Program-made: the position numbers and the translations under genes
Notes under the pieces: model-generated
What the model was told of the DNA's origin: nothing
What the model saw: only the letters and a program-made list of their open reading frames with translations
Database searches by the model: none
Source: Pseudisothecium myosuroides
Lineage: Eukaryota; Streptophyta; Bryopsida; Hypnales; Lembophyllaceae
Length of the DNA stretch: 64,000 nt
Direction of reading: 5' to 3'
Assembly: GCA_951799445.1 (NCBI GenBank)
Contig: OX637289.1
Location: 11,251,321-11,315,320, forward strand
Shown here: positions 1 through 11,095 of the stretch, in pieces
Numbering within the stretch: the first letter of the stretch is position 1
Layout: each line of letters starts with the position of its first letter

Positions 1-176
1 ATTAGATCAACCTGAATTAAAGTCAATTTATCTCGTGGAGAATGGAGGATACGATGTGGACCTAAACCAGGTTCACAAGTCACCTCTGAATACCTCAGAG
101 CCTATAATTTTCCTCTTGGGAAGGAGACTCTTTGACTCACTCAGGTTCTCATCTCTTTGTGTGATGGCGTTTGTAG

Positions 177-781
177 TCGAGTGGACTTCCACAACATTGT
201 GTATGATAAGGACAGGGATTCCATAGCAGTGCGGATGACGGTGTCCATTCGCCCATGGATGCTGCTGTGGCGCACCGTCCCCTTGGAGTTCTTCACCTTG
301 CTGGAGCTTGAAGACGTCATTGTGGTAAGCGTCATTTCAACCAGAACCAAAATCTCTTTAAAGAGGAAATCTGGCACTCTTGATGTTTGGCTGGCTGATC
401 CAAATGTTGTATGCCATGGTGAATGAGCTCCTGTTACAGCGACTCATCGGAGGTCCGCATTATTTCTAACAGAGGTCCCTGTTGATGGATTGTGATGCAA
501 TTCAGAATGGGAAAAAGGTGAAGAAGATCCGAGTGCAACGAGATTATTTCATAAGGTCGCCGATTGTGCAATCCATTCCAATCGTGGGCGATATTTACAA
601 CTCAGACTCGCTTCGGCTCGTGTTCGGCAACTTTCAGTCTCGTTTTGCTCGGTTCTTTCTGTGGTTTCTCACTCTTTTGTGGCCCAGCTTACCTGACGTT
701 CCCTCTCATCAGTCTCATGGAAAACACTCGGTAATCAAACCTGCACGTGCAGGTTTTAGGACCACTGACGTGCGTCGATAG
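177..781 (+). CDS. NTF2-like (SigF-type) protein, copy A, partial
   Basis: Two coding exons are visible, 177-324 and 506-781; exon 1 lies upstream of the window. The exon 2 acceptor ends in TTGTAG and its donor is GTG|GTAAGC. The exon 3 acceptor ends in AATTCAG. Exon 2 is 148 bp, the same length as in the complete sister gene at 26833-28142, so the phases match (1 nt enters, phase 0 exits). The product reads from a FHNIVYDKDRD segment through LLELEDVIV, then RDYFIRSPIVQSIPIVGDIY and a hydrophobic FFLWFLTLLWPSLP stretch. That stretch resembles the C-terminal membrane-associated part of fungal SigF-like NTF2 fold proteins; the family call is from memory. The C-terminus is 12 residues longer than in copy B, from a short insertion (PSHQSHG in place of SSHG) plus a later change. 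The frame is intact and may be functional. Function is not known; an NTF2 fold often binds small ligands or serves as a dimerisation unit. Confidence 0.7.
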
Positions 782-1378
782 AAGTGCAATGTATGCATTG
801 TTGTCACTGTTTTGAGTCTACCGAAGACTAGAGGAATCATTAGCAATTAGCAAGACAGAGCATAATACTCTCACTGCAGTTAGCTTTGTCTCTCGTAGTA
901 TGAAACCATTAGAATCACAGTCGTTGCGCAGGTTCATGGACTTTGTTATCTAACATTATGCTGTAATATGCGGGGATTGTACAATGTGAGAAACAATTCA
1001 TATGTAAGCTTTAAATAGTTACTTATCTCTTGGCCTCATCTTGGCCTTGGCTATTGGATCTTATATGACCTATATTTTTGTTTGATTTTGGATTCTTGTA
1101 CATGGTGATCTTGGGTGCTGCCGACTGTTTCGTGTCTCTTGTTGCACTGTTGAACATAGTTCTTGTTAAGCGGAAATTTGACCATTTGAAATTGGGAATC
1201 GAATCTGGGTAACGTGTTTTCTTTTGGAAGAGAGAAATTCTGTCAATCCGGACCCCGAAGGATTAGTTTACTCGAGGTATTGCTTCTAAGACTGTCCACT
1301 AAACTAGAGTAGGTGCAAATACAAGGTGAGGTGTGTCTGCAAGCATTTGATGTTTGTAATATGATGGTTGATTATTAA

Positions 1379-1599
1379 CCCTTGAACGACGCGGCAGACA
1401 TTTGGCGTCCGATGAATGACAGAAAATCTTTGCATGTGGACAAAAGTACAACTATTCATCCTCCAAAGTTTGTTGTGAAAAGGGAAGGTCTTCTACGATA
1501 GGTTGACTTGCTATGAGTGCTTTTCCATTTTTTTAAGGCAATGATTCTCATGATATTCAAATGGATGATTTCCATGGTCACCAATCTTTCTTTTAAGGG
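1379..1599. mobile_element. piggyBac-like MITE with TTAA target duplication
   Basis: A 221-bp insertion present only in duplication copy A. TTAA flanks it on both sides (1375-1378 and 1600-1603), and the sister copy has one TTAA at the same place (28736-28739). The ends are inverted: CCCTTGAACGAC at the left and the complement CCCTTAAAAG at the right. A TTAA duplication with CCC-starting termini is the hallmark of the piggyBac superfamily. No ORF is inside, so it is non-autonomous. Confidence 0.75.
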
Positions 1600-1865
1600 T
1601 TAAGAATTACTGAACGTCCTGTATTTGGGAAATAAATCACTAGTGTTTGGAAAACCCCATTTGTGCCAACAATGATACAAATGCATTTGGTAGGCAACAT
1701 CAGGGAAGTTCGGCAACAAAAAATGTAACCACCACATTATAAACTGTGCAAAAATGGCTTGTGTATTGTCCAGTAGGAACCTAAAATTGTTTGACTTAAA
1801 ATCTTGCCTACAATGGGGATGAGGTGCACTAGTGGTGACCGTATGAAATAATCGTGTTGCACTCA

Positions 1866-2107
1866 TATCATAACATTGCTAATGGGGGGAATTCCTTTCA
1901 TGTCAAAGGATAAATAATCCCCTCCCTAGATGCTTGGGATGTCAAAGGAGAAGATTTAGTTTAAATCCCCGTCGATGTGTAATTGGCCCTGGGGAATTGG
2001 GCTGGGTGGTTGAGACAGGTTGTGATGTTACTCAAATTCACCAATGTTGGGGGGTCCGGCTTTGGAGGGAGCAAAAGGGAACCCCTCCACTACAAGTTAA
2101 TGATGTT
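1866..2107. repeat. Copy A-specific indel block
   Basis: About 240 bp of copy A absent from copy B, where homology jumps from about 29496 to 29508. It contains G-runs (for example around 1883 and 2048) but no clear terminal repeats or credible ORF. It could be an insertion in A or a deletion in B. Confidence 0.5.
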
Positions 2108-2521
2108 ATGATCTTCTTTACCGTCTTCCTATTCTAAATTGCATAACAACCTAATAAATATTCAAGGTTTGAATTGGATGAATAAAACATAATTCAAGTG
2201 CTCAACATACAAAGCCACACAGGCCACAAGGGGAATTGCAAACGGCTCAACTTGCTGCCAAGGAATTGTTTGATAAACCTAAGGATTTGATTCAACAAAA
2301 CCACACAACCAACATAATACATAATCAATATCTGAAGCCCCAAACAAATAGGATCATGAAAGTTCCGCTCAATCAAGCTTATGAAATAGAGTTTTGAAAC
2401 ACACCTTTCCAATCAGTGTTAGTGTCAAAGGGGGTATTATGTATTATTCTGACTTAGAGATCTGCCAATAGAGAAAGACTATCCAACAAGCCGACTTGGC
2501 TTCTCTTATTTCAAGTATGCA

Positions 2522-3265
2522 TCATGTTGCAAGCTCCGGTGTGGTGGGATAGGCATACTCATATATCCACAACCACGCGCCTTGGCTAAATTTCACATCA
2601 TCTGCTATTATTGCAGCCAAGACATCTGTCAGATCCATGTCATGAATATGAAAGTTGGCATCCAACGACCCTTTCTTCAAAAAGTGTTTGACATTGTGCA
2701 CCAAGCCATGGTCTTCAATACTAAAGACGTGGCTCCAATTGTCAATTGAGAAGTCATCAAAATAGTTTGTCTACTTCTCTCCAGCCTTCAAGGCCCGTTT
2801 CTCCAATCCTTGTCTTATCTTCAACCGTGTTTTGTTAAGAGCTATGCGTCGCCTTACATAATTGGCCAAGAACCCAAGACTTTTCAGTTCTTTGCTTAAA
2901 AAGAGTGACTCTTGATACTCGTCATTCTTGAATGAAACCATTTTCCCTTTCAAGTTAGTGTTCTGACCCTCTAAGCTAGATATTCTAGCTTCCATTTGAT
3001 TTTTCTTAGTTTTGAGTTCTTCATTGATTTGAACCTGTTTAGTTAATGCCTCTTGCATCTGTCTGTTGATCTTCGAATAGTTTTTAGTGGTCTTTGAGAC
3101 AACCTTCTCAAGCTTGGCCATGGCCTCCTCCATTGCAACCTGCAGAAGCAATTCAGTCTATCATTTTTGCCTCAATAGAGCCATTTCTAATTCCATGACC
3201 TTACGTCGCGAGTTACTCAACTCCTTACACAATCCCAGAGAAGTGTCTAGAAGATCTACCCTAAT
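2522..3265 (-). pseudogene. Decayed coiled-coil protein, unknown family
   Basis: One minus-strand frame can be read from about 3265 to 2522, broken by adjacent TGA and TAG codons near 3165 and a TAG at 2771-2773. The first part is strongly heptad-like and charged (MEEAMAKLEKVV, INEELKTKKNQMEARISSLE), indicating a coiled coil of about 90 residues. The part after the last stop (DNWSHVFSIEDHG, LDANFHIHDMDLTDVLAAII) looks globular and ends in PTTPELAT. I do not recognise the family. Retention of one frame over about 740 bp with few stops argues for a relatively young relic, possibly from a retroelement gag-like gene or a captured host gene. Confidence 0.45.
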
Positions 3266-3650
3266 AATTCTATACTAGTCACCAAAAGTGCCATGGTCAG
3301 GCATGGAAGGAACTGCCTCTCCATGCAAGTCAATCACTCATGTATCGGTGAAACAAAACAGATTGGATCAAATTAGATTAATTGCCTACATATAAAATAA
3401 AACACAAAGAATAAAACAAAATGATGTTCAAAGCCACTTCCAATTTCTAATTTCGTTGGGCTCTTGAGTAAGACTATTGCTACCGTAAAGGAGTTATATG
3501 ATGCCTACAAGTCCTGGTCAGGGGACATGTTTCTGACGACAAAAATAAGAGACATATCATCTCTGCGGTATTGGATAGAGAGGAGCGCGCTTAGGGAACA
3601 CACAGGGTGTCTGGCTGCACGTTGATGAGTGTAGATGGAGAATCTCAAAA

Positions 3651-3742
3651 CTTGAATCTTCACTCGGTCTTCAAAGTCTTCAAACTTAAATCTTCATTTG
3701 GTCTTCAAAGTCTTCAAATTCGAATCTTCACCCGATTTTCAA
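3651..3742. repeat. 34-bp tandem repeat, about 2.7 copies
   Basis: Units start at 3651, 3685 and 3719. Each has the form CTTRAATCTTCA....GGTCTTCAAAG TCTTCAAA. A related CTTCAAATCT-rich stretch recurs at 4128-4200. Simple local duplication. Confidence 0.7.
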
Positions 3743-4234
3743 CCATCCTATCATGTGGTGGCTCTATAGGGCCAAAGGTAAAAGTGTGTAATAAGAAACA
3801 AGACCTTGGACGGATAAAACAGGATGGCCAAACCACGAATTGACCGTCCGAAAGAAGGCTCCTAAACTTCAAACCCACGGTGACCAGGAAGCGCCTTTCA
3901 CCAGTGGGAACAACATAGAAGATCGACTATGTGGGTGATCAATCCCACTTTGTTGTCACAAACATAAAACGGGACTATTACTGAATATCCACGTAGCCTG
4001 CAACAATGTTTACAATACAAAAAAAATGAGAACAACAAGCCTCCAAAATCGACTAGGAATAACAATAAAAATACAACGAGCCTCCAAAATCGGCTAGGAA
4101 TAATAAGCCATAAGCCACAACACATGAATCTTCAATCTTCTTGTCTTCAAGTCTTAGTTTCTTCAAATCTCTTCAAATCTCTTCAAAACTCCTCCAACCT
4201 CAATTCCTTTTCCTTGACCAAACTTTGGTGTGAT

Positions 4235-4780
4235 GCCACGGCTATTCTACAAACTCAAATGAGATGTATAATAGCTTTTTGAAAAGTTTATACAAATCTC
4301 TACTTCTCCTCTAAAACTCAACTCAAACTAACACTTTGTCCATATTTTATGACCACTCAAAGTTTCGGCCTCAAAATTTAAAGGCAGCAGACCCTCCTTC
4401 ACTTCCACACTTATAAATCACTCATACATGTTTCAAATACAACAAATGATAGCTTTATGGAAAGCTAACAAAAATCTCCACATCCTCTCCAAATTTTAGT
4501 TCAAACTAACACTCTGTCCATCTATTATGGTCCCTCGAAGTTTCAATCTTAAGAACTGAAGGCAACAGACCCTCCTTCACTTCTACACTCATAAATCACT
4601 CATACATGCTTCAAATACAACAAATGTTAATTTTATAGAAAAATAATAAAATTTATTACATCCTCTCTAAATTTCATTGCAAACTAAAGACCTGTCCGTC
4701 TTTTATGGTTGGTCGAAGTCTCTGTTCCTTCAAATGGGAGGCAACATACCTTCCAACACTCAAACTAGCACAAATCTCAA
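4235..4780. repeat. 179-bp tandem repeat, about 3 copies
   Basis: The landmark AACACTNTGTCCAT occurs at 4329 and 4508, and its degenerate form at 4687, spaced exactly 179 bp. A second landmark, CAGACCCTCCTTCACTTC, sits at the same offset in the first two units. A partial unit precedes 4329. Units differ by scattered substitutions, so the array is not recent. No coding frame persists across units. Confidence 0.8.
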
Positions 4781-5348
4781 CTCACAACTTCAATTCAAGT
4801 AAGAGAGGACTTTTTTAAAAGACAACAACATGCTATCAAAATCCACCAATTTTCATTTCAAAATTCGTAAAACTCCACACACAATAGCTCTCCAAACATT
4901 TGAGTATTGCCAACTACAACGAGAAAGAAGATGAATAGTGTCCACCTTTTTCCCCACCTTATTAACAACTCCATACCTTCTAAGCAAGTGGAAACCAGCC
5001 CTTAACTTACTCTTAAGGCTAACTTTCAATCATTGACCTTCCTATTTGGTTCCACAACTATATTTTTATCTTTAATTTAGAAGAAAAATCACTTCAAAGT
5101 TCACCTAGAAGGCAAACATTTCCATCCTTTCCTTCTACAATTATAACCATACAAAATCATTTCTATAAAATACTTCAAACATAAATATAAGCACTAACAT
5201 CAAACCAATGCCTATTAGAGGTAAAAAAACTAGAATTTCAAAACAAACTTCACTCCATCTGCAAGAACTTGAGAATACGCTTGATAGTCGCAGCGACATA
5301 TTCAGCATGATCCGCCTTCGTTAAGGGGTTGACTAGCCCCTCTAACCA

Positions 5349-5708
5349 TCATTGGTGGCCACGACTCCCCTTAATCGGCCTGACCATACAATAGTATTGG
5401 TTGTCGTTTAGACCCTCAAAAGTCCTTTCAAATGTCATTTCACGACTACCGGGTTCAACACGTCCAACTTGTAACAAGATTATCAACGTACGAGCATTCT
5501 GCTGAAGATTCTCGTGCCACCGCTGCTCAATACGAGGTTGTTTTGGCGATTGAGAAGGCCCAGCTTCATCTCTTGGATGCACAAATGGCGATGGCAATTC
5601 CCGTGGCAGAAGCGGCTCATCCGGCAGTTGCGACAATGAAAGTTCAAATTCAGCCTCCGGTTGAGGCTCTTCATCTTGAGACTCAGAAAACCCCCTCCAG
5701 TTCGACAT
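5349..5708 (-). CDS. Hypothetical acidic proline-rich protein, 119 aa
   Basis: The first ATG of a 159-codon open frame is at 5708. The N-terminal half is acidic and rich in P, E and S (SESQDEEPQPEAEFELSLS), as in a disordered region. The C-terminal half is more ordered (WHENLQQNARTLIILLQVGR). A TGA at 5349-5351 ends it, yet the same frame stays open and protein-like for another 28 codons (LVNPLTKADHAEYVAATIKR) down to about 5267. It may therefore be a pseudogene truncated by one nonsense change, or a first exon. No family is recognised. It lies upstream, on the same strand, of the coiled-coil relic at 2522-3265, and the two could belong to one dead element. Confidence 0.3.
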   Translation of the reverse strand: MSNWRGFSESQDEEPQPEAEFELSLSQLPDEPLLPRELPSPFVHPRDEAGPSQSPKQPRIEQRWHENLQQNARTLIILLQVGRVEPGSREMTFERTFEGLNDNQYYCMVRPIKGSRGHQ

Positions 5709-5829
5709 TTTAAATCTAAAGTAGGAAACAAAACCATTACTGGAATTCAATGAAGCTCTAAGGCAAAATCGTCCTCTTATATAGATGTCATACACCTCTC
5801 GGAATGGCGTCACCTTGAAGCTACTCAAT

Positions 5830-6640
5830 AAAACATATTATAATGTATACAAATCCACAACAGGACAACGGTAGTATCTGATCAAGAACTCGTACGTCAT
5901 AGATGATGTAGACCATATTCAGGGTCTATCTCTCGTGCAAGGATTTAAAAAAAAAATTCTTTTGCTGCAATATAGCTGAAGTGGGATTACACCCTACCGA
6001 GTCATATGAGCACTTACAAACAAGGAAAAAAAAAAGGCTCACAATTACACTCCAACTGGTCTCAACCACCACTAGACAAGTATACATTGGTAACAGAAAG
6101 GAAGAAAATAAAACTCACAAATAAAACACACAAATATAACAACATGAACAAGTACCTAGAAGATATGGATTCCAATTCTCCACACACAAAGCCAATAAAT
6201 CTGTGATAAATGTGGCAGGTATATAGCTAGTAGGATCCACGCATTGTTGTTACATCAGGCAAGTTAAGATTTATAGACGTCTCAAACAGGCAAACATATC
6301 AGACGGTTCGAACCGACCGGATGAACAATTTGACTACCTTAAAGTAGTCACATCGAGCACATCTGGATCACCGGACATCTTGGACAAGTGGGCAAATCAG
6401 ACAATTAAGACGGGCGGTCCATCCAATGTAATAATTATGGATCCACAAATTCATAATGTACTAGTGCTCTCTCAGAATGCACGAATTCAACCACTTCCTA
6501 CACCTCACTTCTAGCATGTTGCTTACCCCAATCGGTTGTATCTTTTCAACTTTCTCCAACTTCTTTGAAGTAGAAGTAACTTTCCCATTCTTCTTCCCTG
6601 TCTTCTTTTCCATCACCTATGACCTTCAACAAACAATGTA
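5830..6640. other. Non-coding stretch
   Basis: No convincing gene. The short plus-strand frames at 6006-6206 and 6477-6716 are K/N/T- or F-rich translations of AT-rich DNA with no domain. Confidence 0.5.
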
Positions 6641-6642
6641 TA

Positions 6643-6775
6643 AACATATATATATATATATAGAATTTGATGAAGTCTCCTCACCTCACCTTGCAAGCGC
6701 AATTGGCAAAACTTAGAAAATCCTCACCTCACCTCGCAAGCGTAACTCGCAAAACCTAAGAAATCCTTGCCTCAC
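6643..6775. repeat. AT dinucleotide run and about 45-bp tandem duplication
   Basis: An ATAT run near 6648-6661 is followed by two copies of a TCCTCACCTCACCT(T/C)GCAAGC unit of about 45 bp, at about 6678 and 6720, with a degenerate third start near 6763. Confidence 0.6.
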
Positions 6776-7229
6776 TTGGCCTCATTAGCGCAAGAGCGCT
6801 TTTAGCTTCACAGCAGCCGAAATACAAGTGTCATACAACAGCACAATGCAAATTCAGCAGTATAGAAAACTCACGAGCATGAAAACGCAGACGGCTGCAC
6901 TAAGCACAAAGTCCGAAGCAACAAAATGAACACATAACTTGCAGATGCAGCGGACGAGCAACAAAGGGACAACAGATTGCAAAGGATGCAACGAAGAGTA
7001 CAAGAAACGATGTACAAAAGAGCGGACCAAAGAAACCTACGGTGAGCTCTAAACCCTTAGGAAGTGGGAGTTACAATCAATCGCATTGGTTGTGACCAAA
7101 TATCTAGACCCTCCATTAGATACCCAACTATCCATAACCGGAGCTTGCACTTGATACCCAACTCTTCACTAATGTCCTCCACATGATACCCGGCAACCTC
7201 TTTTGGTGAAGCCTTGAAGACCGAGAGAT

Positions 7230-7700
7230 GTTCTTGAAAGTTGAAAGAATAAATACATATCTTTATTAATATAAATAATAAAATACATAAATTAATATTT
7301 AAATATATCAAAATATGTATTAAAAGATATTATATAATATATATAATAATATAATATATACACATAATATTTTATCATAACTAACATTATTATGTATATA
7401 ATGCATATAAATAAATGATATATAATCCATTGTATGTTATAATATATCATTTATAATATTGTAACTATATAGTTAATATACATGTAATTATCATATGTAA
7501 AACTATATAATTATAACGTTATACATTATAGATATTATAACTTATAACTTAAGTTATAAATTATAACTTATATGGAGTATATAATAATATATAACTACAT
7601 ACATCAAGTATAACAATAGTTATAACTATTCATAATATAGTTAATATAATATTTGCAATTAACCTATATAATTATATATAATTATATATATATAGTTAAT
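7230..7700. repeat. Very AT-rich low-complexity block
   Basis: Almost entirely A and T, dominated by short palindromic words (ATATAAT, TTATAACTTATA). It lies immediately left of the Copia insertion. It could be a matrix-attachment-like segment or eroded simple repeat; the sequence does not discriminate. Confidence 0.6.
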
Positions 7701-7876
7701 CTAGTAGAGATGAGAGTATAATGCAAAAAAGAAATGGGATCGACGGTGGAGCGACTGCTCAAGATTGATGCAATGCAGGGTAGCTTGGAATTTTGAGGCT
7801 CAAGCAAACAATGTAATTTGGGTCACTAAACCATAGTAGTATATATTATTCATGAACTGTCTGTCTTGGAATTAAT

Positions 7877-8138
7877 TGTTGGCGTTACTGCTCTCAGACC
7901 TCTCATCCACCTGTTTCATCCAAACAACGAATGTACAGTTACAGTCTGCTAGCAATTAGTTAGTAGTGTACTGTTCATTAGTGTTAGCCGTTAATTTCCT
8001 GCTTAGTGGTAATCAAGACATCCAGTAGTGGGCTTCATGCGTAAGCATGTATATAACAGCCTTCTGGCTCTGTTAATCTCATCTCAGATGATTTACCTGT
8101 TATGCTTGTGAGTATTGTGCTTGAGTTAGATTGCAACA
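7877..8138 (+). repeat. Copia left LTR
   Basis: 262 bp, TG...CA termini (TGTTGG to CAACA). It matches the right LTR with 11 substitutions and no indel. Should contain the element promoter and polyadenylation site; a TATATAA-like word at about 8049-8055 is a candidate TATA box. Confidence 0.95.
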
Positions 8139-8150
8139 TGGTATCAGAGC
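8139..8150 (+). other. Copia primer-binding site (initiator tRNA-Met)
   Basis: TGGTATCAGAGC begins at the first base after the left LTR. It is the standard plant Copia primer site, complementary to the 3' end of initiator methionine tRNA. Confidence 0.93.
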
Positions 8151-8244
8151 AATAGAAATAATAGACGAGTGAGAAAAGAGAACGTACCGATAGAATAGAA
8201 GCCAGTCGAGCTCTGCTCCTAGGCGAAGTAGATTATCGAAGAAG

Positions 8245-9453
8245 ATGGCTAAGGGATTGAGCGTAGTCATGAGAGAAGGAAACAAGTTGAAAGGGTCAGA
8301 GAACTATTACGTCTGGGCCCTAAAAATGAGGGCCATGTTGAGAGCGGAGGGACAATGGGGAGTTACTGAAATGGAGCAAAACCCTGTAGTGTTTTTTGCA
8401 GTAGTAGAGGGAGAGACACTGACAGAGATTGTGCTGAAGAAAAAGAAAGTATTAGCCTATCGTTTGCTTTTGCTGTCTGTAGCCGATGACTTAGTTGATC
8501 TTGTCACAGAGCACTCCGATCCTGCATTGATCTGGAAAACTTTGAAGGATCAGTTCAATTCTAGAGACCAGTCACAGATTCTCACCTTGATGGGAAAATT
8601 ACAGTCACTAAAGATGAGTGAGGGCAGCTCAGTAGAGGAATACATTAAGAAAGCTAGAGAGTTAAAGAATCGCTTAGCGAGTATGGGAGAGACACTTTTG
8701 GACAGGAATGTTAACCAGATAGTTCTAAACAGTCTTTCGAGGTCATACGAAAGTACCATTCAAACACTCACGCACCTGGATGCGAACATGACGTTCGAGA
8801 GACTTAGCACCAATCTGCTCTCTAAATCACACAGGCGTCAACATCGCCACCAACAACTAGGAGACAAAGAAGCGCTCGCCGCCAGCTTTCAGAAGACAGC
8901 GATTTAGTCACCTAGTGCAGGACGTGGTCGCGGAGGAGGACGCTGGCCATATGCGATCAGAGGCCGAGGCTTCCCAAGCTTCCCAGGACGGGGTTCCCCA
9001 GGACGGTATCAATACGGAAATCGACCCTCGCCAATCTGTTACAATTGCGGTAAACGAGGACATCTTGCTCGGGACTGCAGACTGTCGCCCAACCCACGCG
9101 GGTATCACGCCCAAGAAACCAAGAACGTAGAGTACGCAAACTCAGCTAAGATTTTTCAGTCAGAATTAGACTACGACTATTACGATCCATACTATTACTG
9201 GGGCAATGGCCCCTGGTATCTTGATAGTAGGGCCACCGGCCACATAGCGTCAAATATTCAAAAGTTAGCTCATCCTCCAAGCTCCTCCGGTGTAGAGATT
9301 TATGAAATCAAAACCGGGGGAGGAGAGTCTCATCCTGTAAAAGGCTCCAGTCCTGCCACAGTTCAGACTGCAAACGGCATAATAAAGTTAAAGACCGTTT
9401 CTTACATCCCTAGTATGAAAAAAAAATCTAATTTCAGTAGGAGCAATTGCTGA
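8245..9453 (+). pseudogene. Copia gag and protease region (disrupted)
   Basis: The frame opens at ATG 8245 with an N-terminal gag/UBN2-type domain (WALKMRAMLRAEGQW, LIWKTLKDQFNSRDQSQ, LMGKLQSLKMSEGSSVEEYI). An in-frame TAG at 8905-8907 interrupts it. The same frame then continues through an RG-rich stretch and a CX2CX4HX4C zinc knuckle starting at 9037. The protease active-site motif, normally D-S-G-A-T, reads D-S-R-A-T at 9223-9237, a GGG-to-AGG change that should abolish catalysis. After the protease an A9 run (9418-9426) is one base longer than the frame needs, and the reading ends at TGA 9451-9453. Downstream protein-like sequence resumes in the next frame. Confidence 0.88.
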
Positions 9454-9550
9454 TTCGGGCAATCAAGTAGTATTCTCAAGCAAGCATTGTTGGGTTCTCG
9501 ATGAGAAAGGAAACACTGTAGCCACTAGTCAGCGGGATTAGTCAAATGGC

Positions 9551-11095
9551 TTGTACGCCTTCCAACAACCAATGGTGGCTCTCGCAGCTGAACACAAGGA
9601 CACCGCAACGCTGTGGCACCGTCGACTTGGTCATTTGAGCTACGCCGGAGTAAGTTTCTTATCCAAGATTGACAAAGTCATAGGCCTTTCAAAATTGGCG
9701 CTAGAGCATCAAGTCTACACATGCTGCCTTTCTGGACGGCAGCATCGAGAACGCTTTCCCCGAAGATCTGATACAAGAGCCCAATATCCAAGTCAAAAAA
9801 TTCATTCCGACGTCATGGGTCCAATGCAACAAACGTCACTTGGTGGTTCCCGCTACGCCCTGATTTTTACGGATGACCACTCTCGAAAAAGCTGGGTCTT
9901 CTTTCTGAAACACAAAAGCGAAACAGTGGACAAGTTCTTAATATTCAAGAAACAGATTGAGAATGAAACCGGACGTCGTATTCAAAGACTTCGTTCGGAC
10001 CGAGGAGGCGAGTACACATCTACCAAGTTCTCAAACATCTGCAAATCAAACAGCATACAACGGGAGCTCACCCAAGCGCACACACCTCAGCAAAACGACA
10101 TCTCTGAAAGACGAAATTGCACAATTATGGAACGGGCCCGCAGCATATCACACGACTACAACTTACCAGCTTTTTTGTGGACGGAAGCTGTCTCTCATGC
10201 AACCTATCTTGTGAATAGAAGCCCGACTCGTGCAAACAATGGTGAAACTCCTGAAGCTCGTTACTCAGGTATGACACCTGATGTTACAAATCTCAAAAAT
10301 TTTGGTTGTATTGCTCATGTACATATATCCAAGGAAAATCATAGGAAATTAGATAGCAAATCCCTGAAGTGCTTGTTTCTTGGTCTCGATAGTGAAACCA
10401 AAGCATACAGACTGTTTGATCGCAGTAGACAGAAAGTCCTGATAAGTCGTGATGTAGTTTTTGATGAGAACCTCGTAGGATATAATCACCTAGAACCTGC
10501 TGATCCAAACCTGAGTCCTCTCATCTTTCCTGAATCCAGTGAACCCTCTCATCCAAACCAAGAAAACCTAAATCCTGAGACAGTCTCCGATACTGTCCCA
10601 CCAACCTCCGATCTACTGAACTCAGACACTGATCAACCCTTTGCTCCCAATCAAATACCCCTAGATCTGTCCCTACACAGGGCCTCATCTTTTTTAGATC
10701 CCGACCTTGGATCGCCCCAGACACCGAACAGCCAAACTGTAGAATCTCTCAACCCAAGAAACAGTTCCCCCCCAAAAAACAGAACTCCTCTTCCCGTCAA
10801 TCGACAGGCTGGACCACCAGCTCGCCGTTACTCTACTCGCACAAGAGCTCCCTTGGTACGACTAAAGGACTTCTGGTCCCTTCTCTCCGAAGTCATCGAA
10901 GAACTGATAAATTTCAAGGAAGCCAGTAGTCAGCAAGAATGGCGCACAGCTATCGAAAGCGAAGTCAAATCTATTCTGAAGAACAAAGCATGGGACATCA
11001 TTTATCGACCTGATGGAAAGACCCCAATCACCGCAAAATGGATCTTCCGAGCCAAACGGAATGCAGAAGGCATGATAAACAAGTTCAAGGCTTAA
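9551..11095 (+). pseudogene. Copia integrase and start of reverse transcriptase (disrupted)
   Basis: A 514-codon open stretch follows an in-frame TAG at 9539-9541; upstream of that stop the same frame still reads as polyprotein back to the A9 run. It contains the GAG-pre-integrase segment (TLWHRRLGHLSYAGV), then the integrase core with D in HSDVMGPM, D in RSDRGGEY and the E in QQNDISERRN. That last region departs from the usual PQQNG(V/I)AER consensus. A proline/serine-rich linker follows, then the start of reverse transcriptase (AKWIFRAKRNAEG). It ends at TAA 11093-11095, inside the conserved KxR-L/I-VARG block. A real start codon is not expected, because this is an internal polyprotein part. 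Confidence 0.9.

Larger units (their letters stand above)
1..2165. repeat. Segmental duplication, copy A
   Basis: This block aligns almost base for base with 27404-29560 in the same orientation and includes exons 2 and 3 of the NTF2-like gene plus its 3' flank. Homology is interrupted by three indels. Copy A has extra DNA at 1379-1599 (a TTAA-flanked element) and at about 1866-2107. Copy B has about 490 bp extra at 28827-29320. The left edge lies outside the window, so the full duplicated length is unknown. Substitutions are sparse in the exons and denser in the flanks. Confidence 0.9.

Noticed and set aside
5432..5713. 93-codon plus-strand open frame
   Set aside because: Antisense to the more protein-like acidic frame 5349-5708; a shadow of it.
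6304..6318. GGTTCGAACC palindrome resembling a tRNA T-arm/B box
   Set aside because: No A box at the right distance on either strand and no foldable acceptor stem.
8908..9139. Overlapping plus and minus frames in the gag tail
   Set aside because: Out-of-frame or antisense translations of the RG-rich and zinc-knuckle part of Copia gag.
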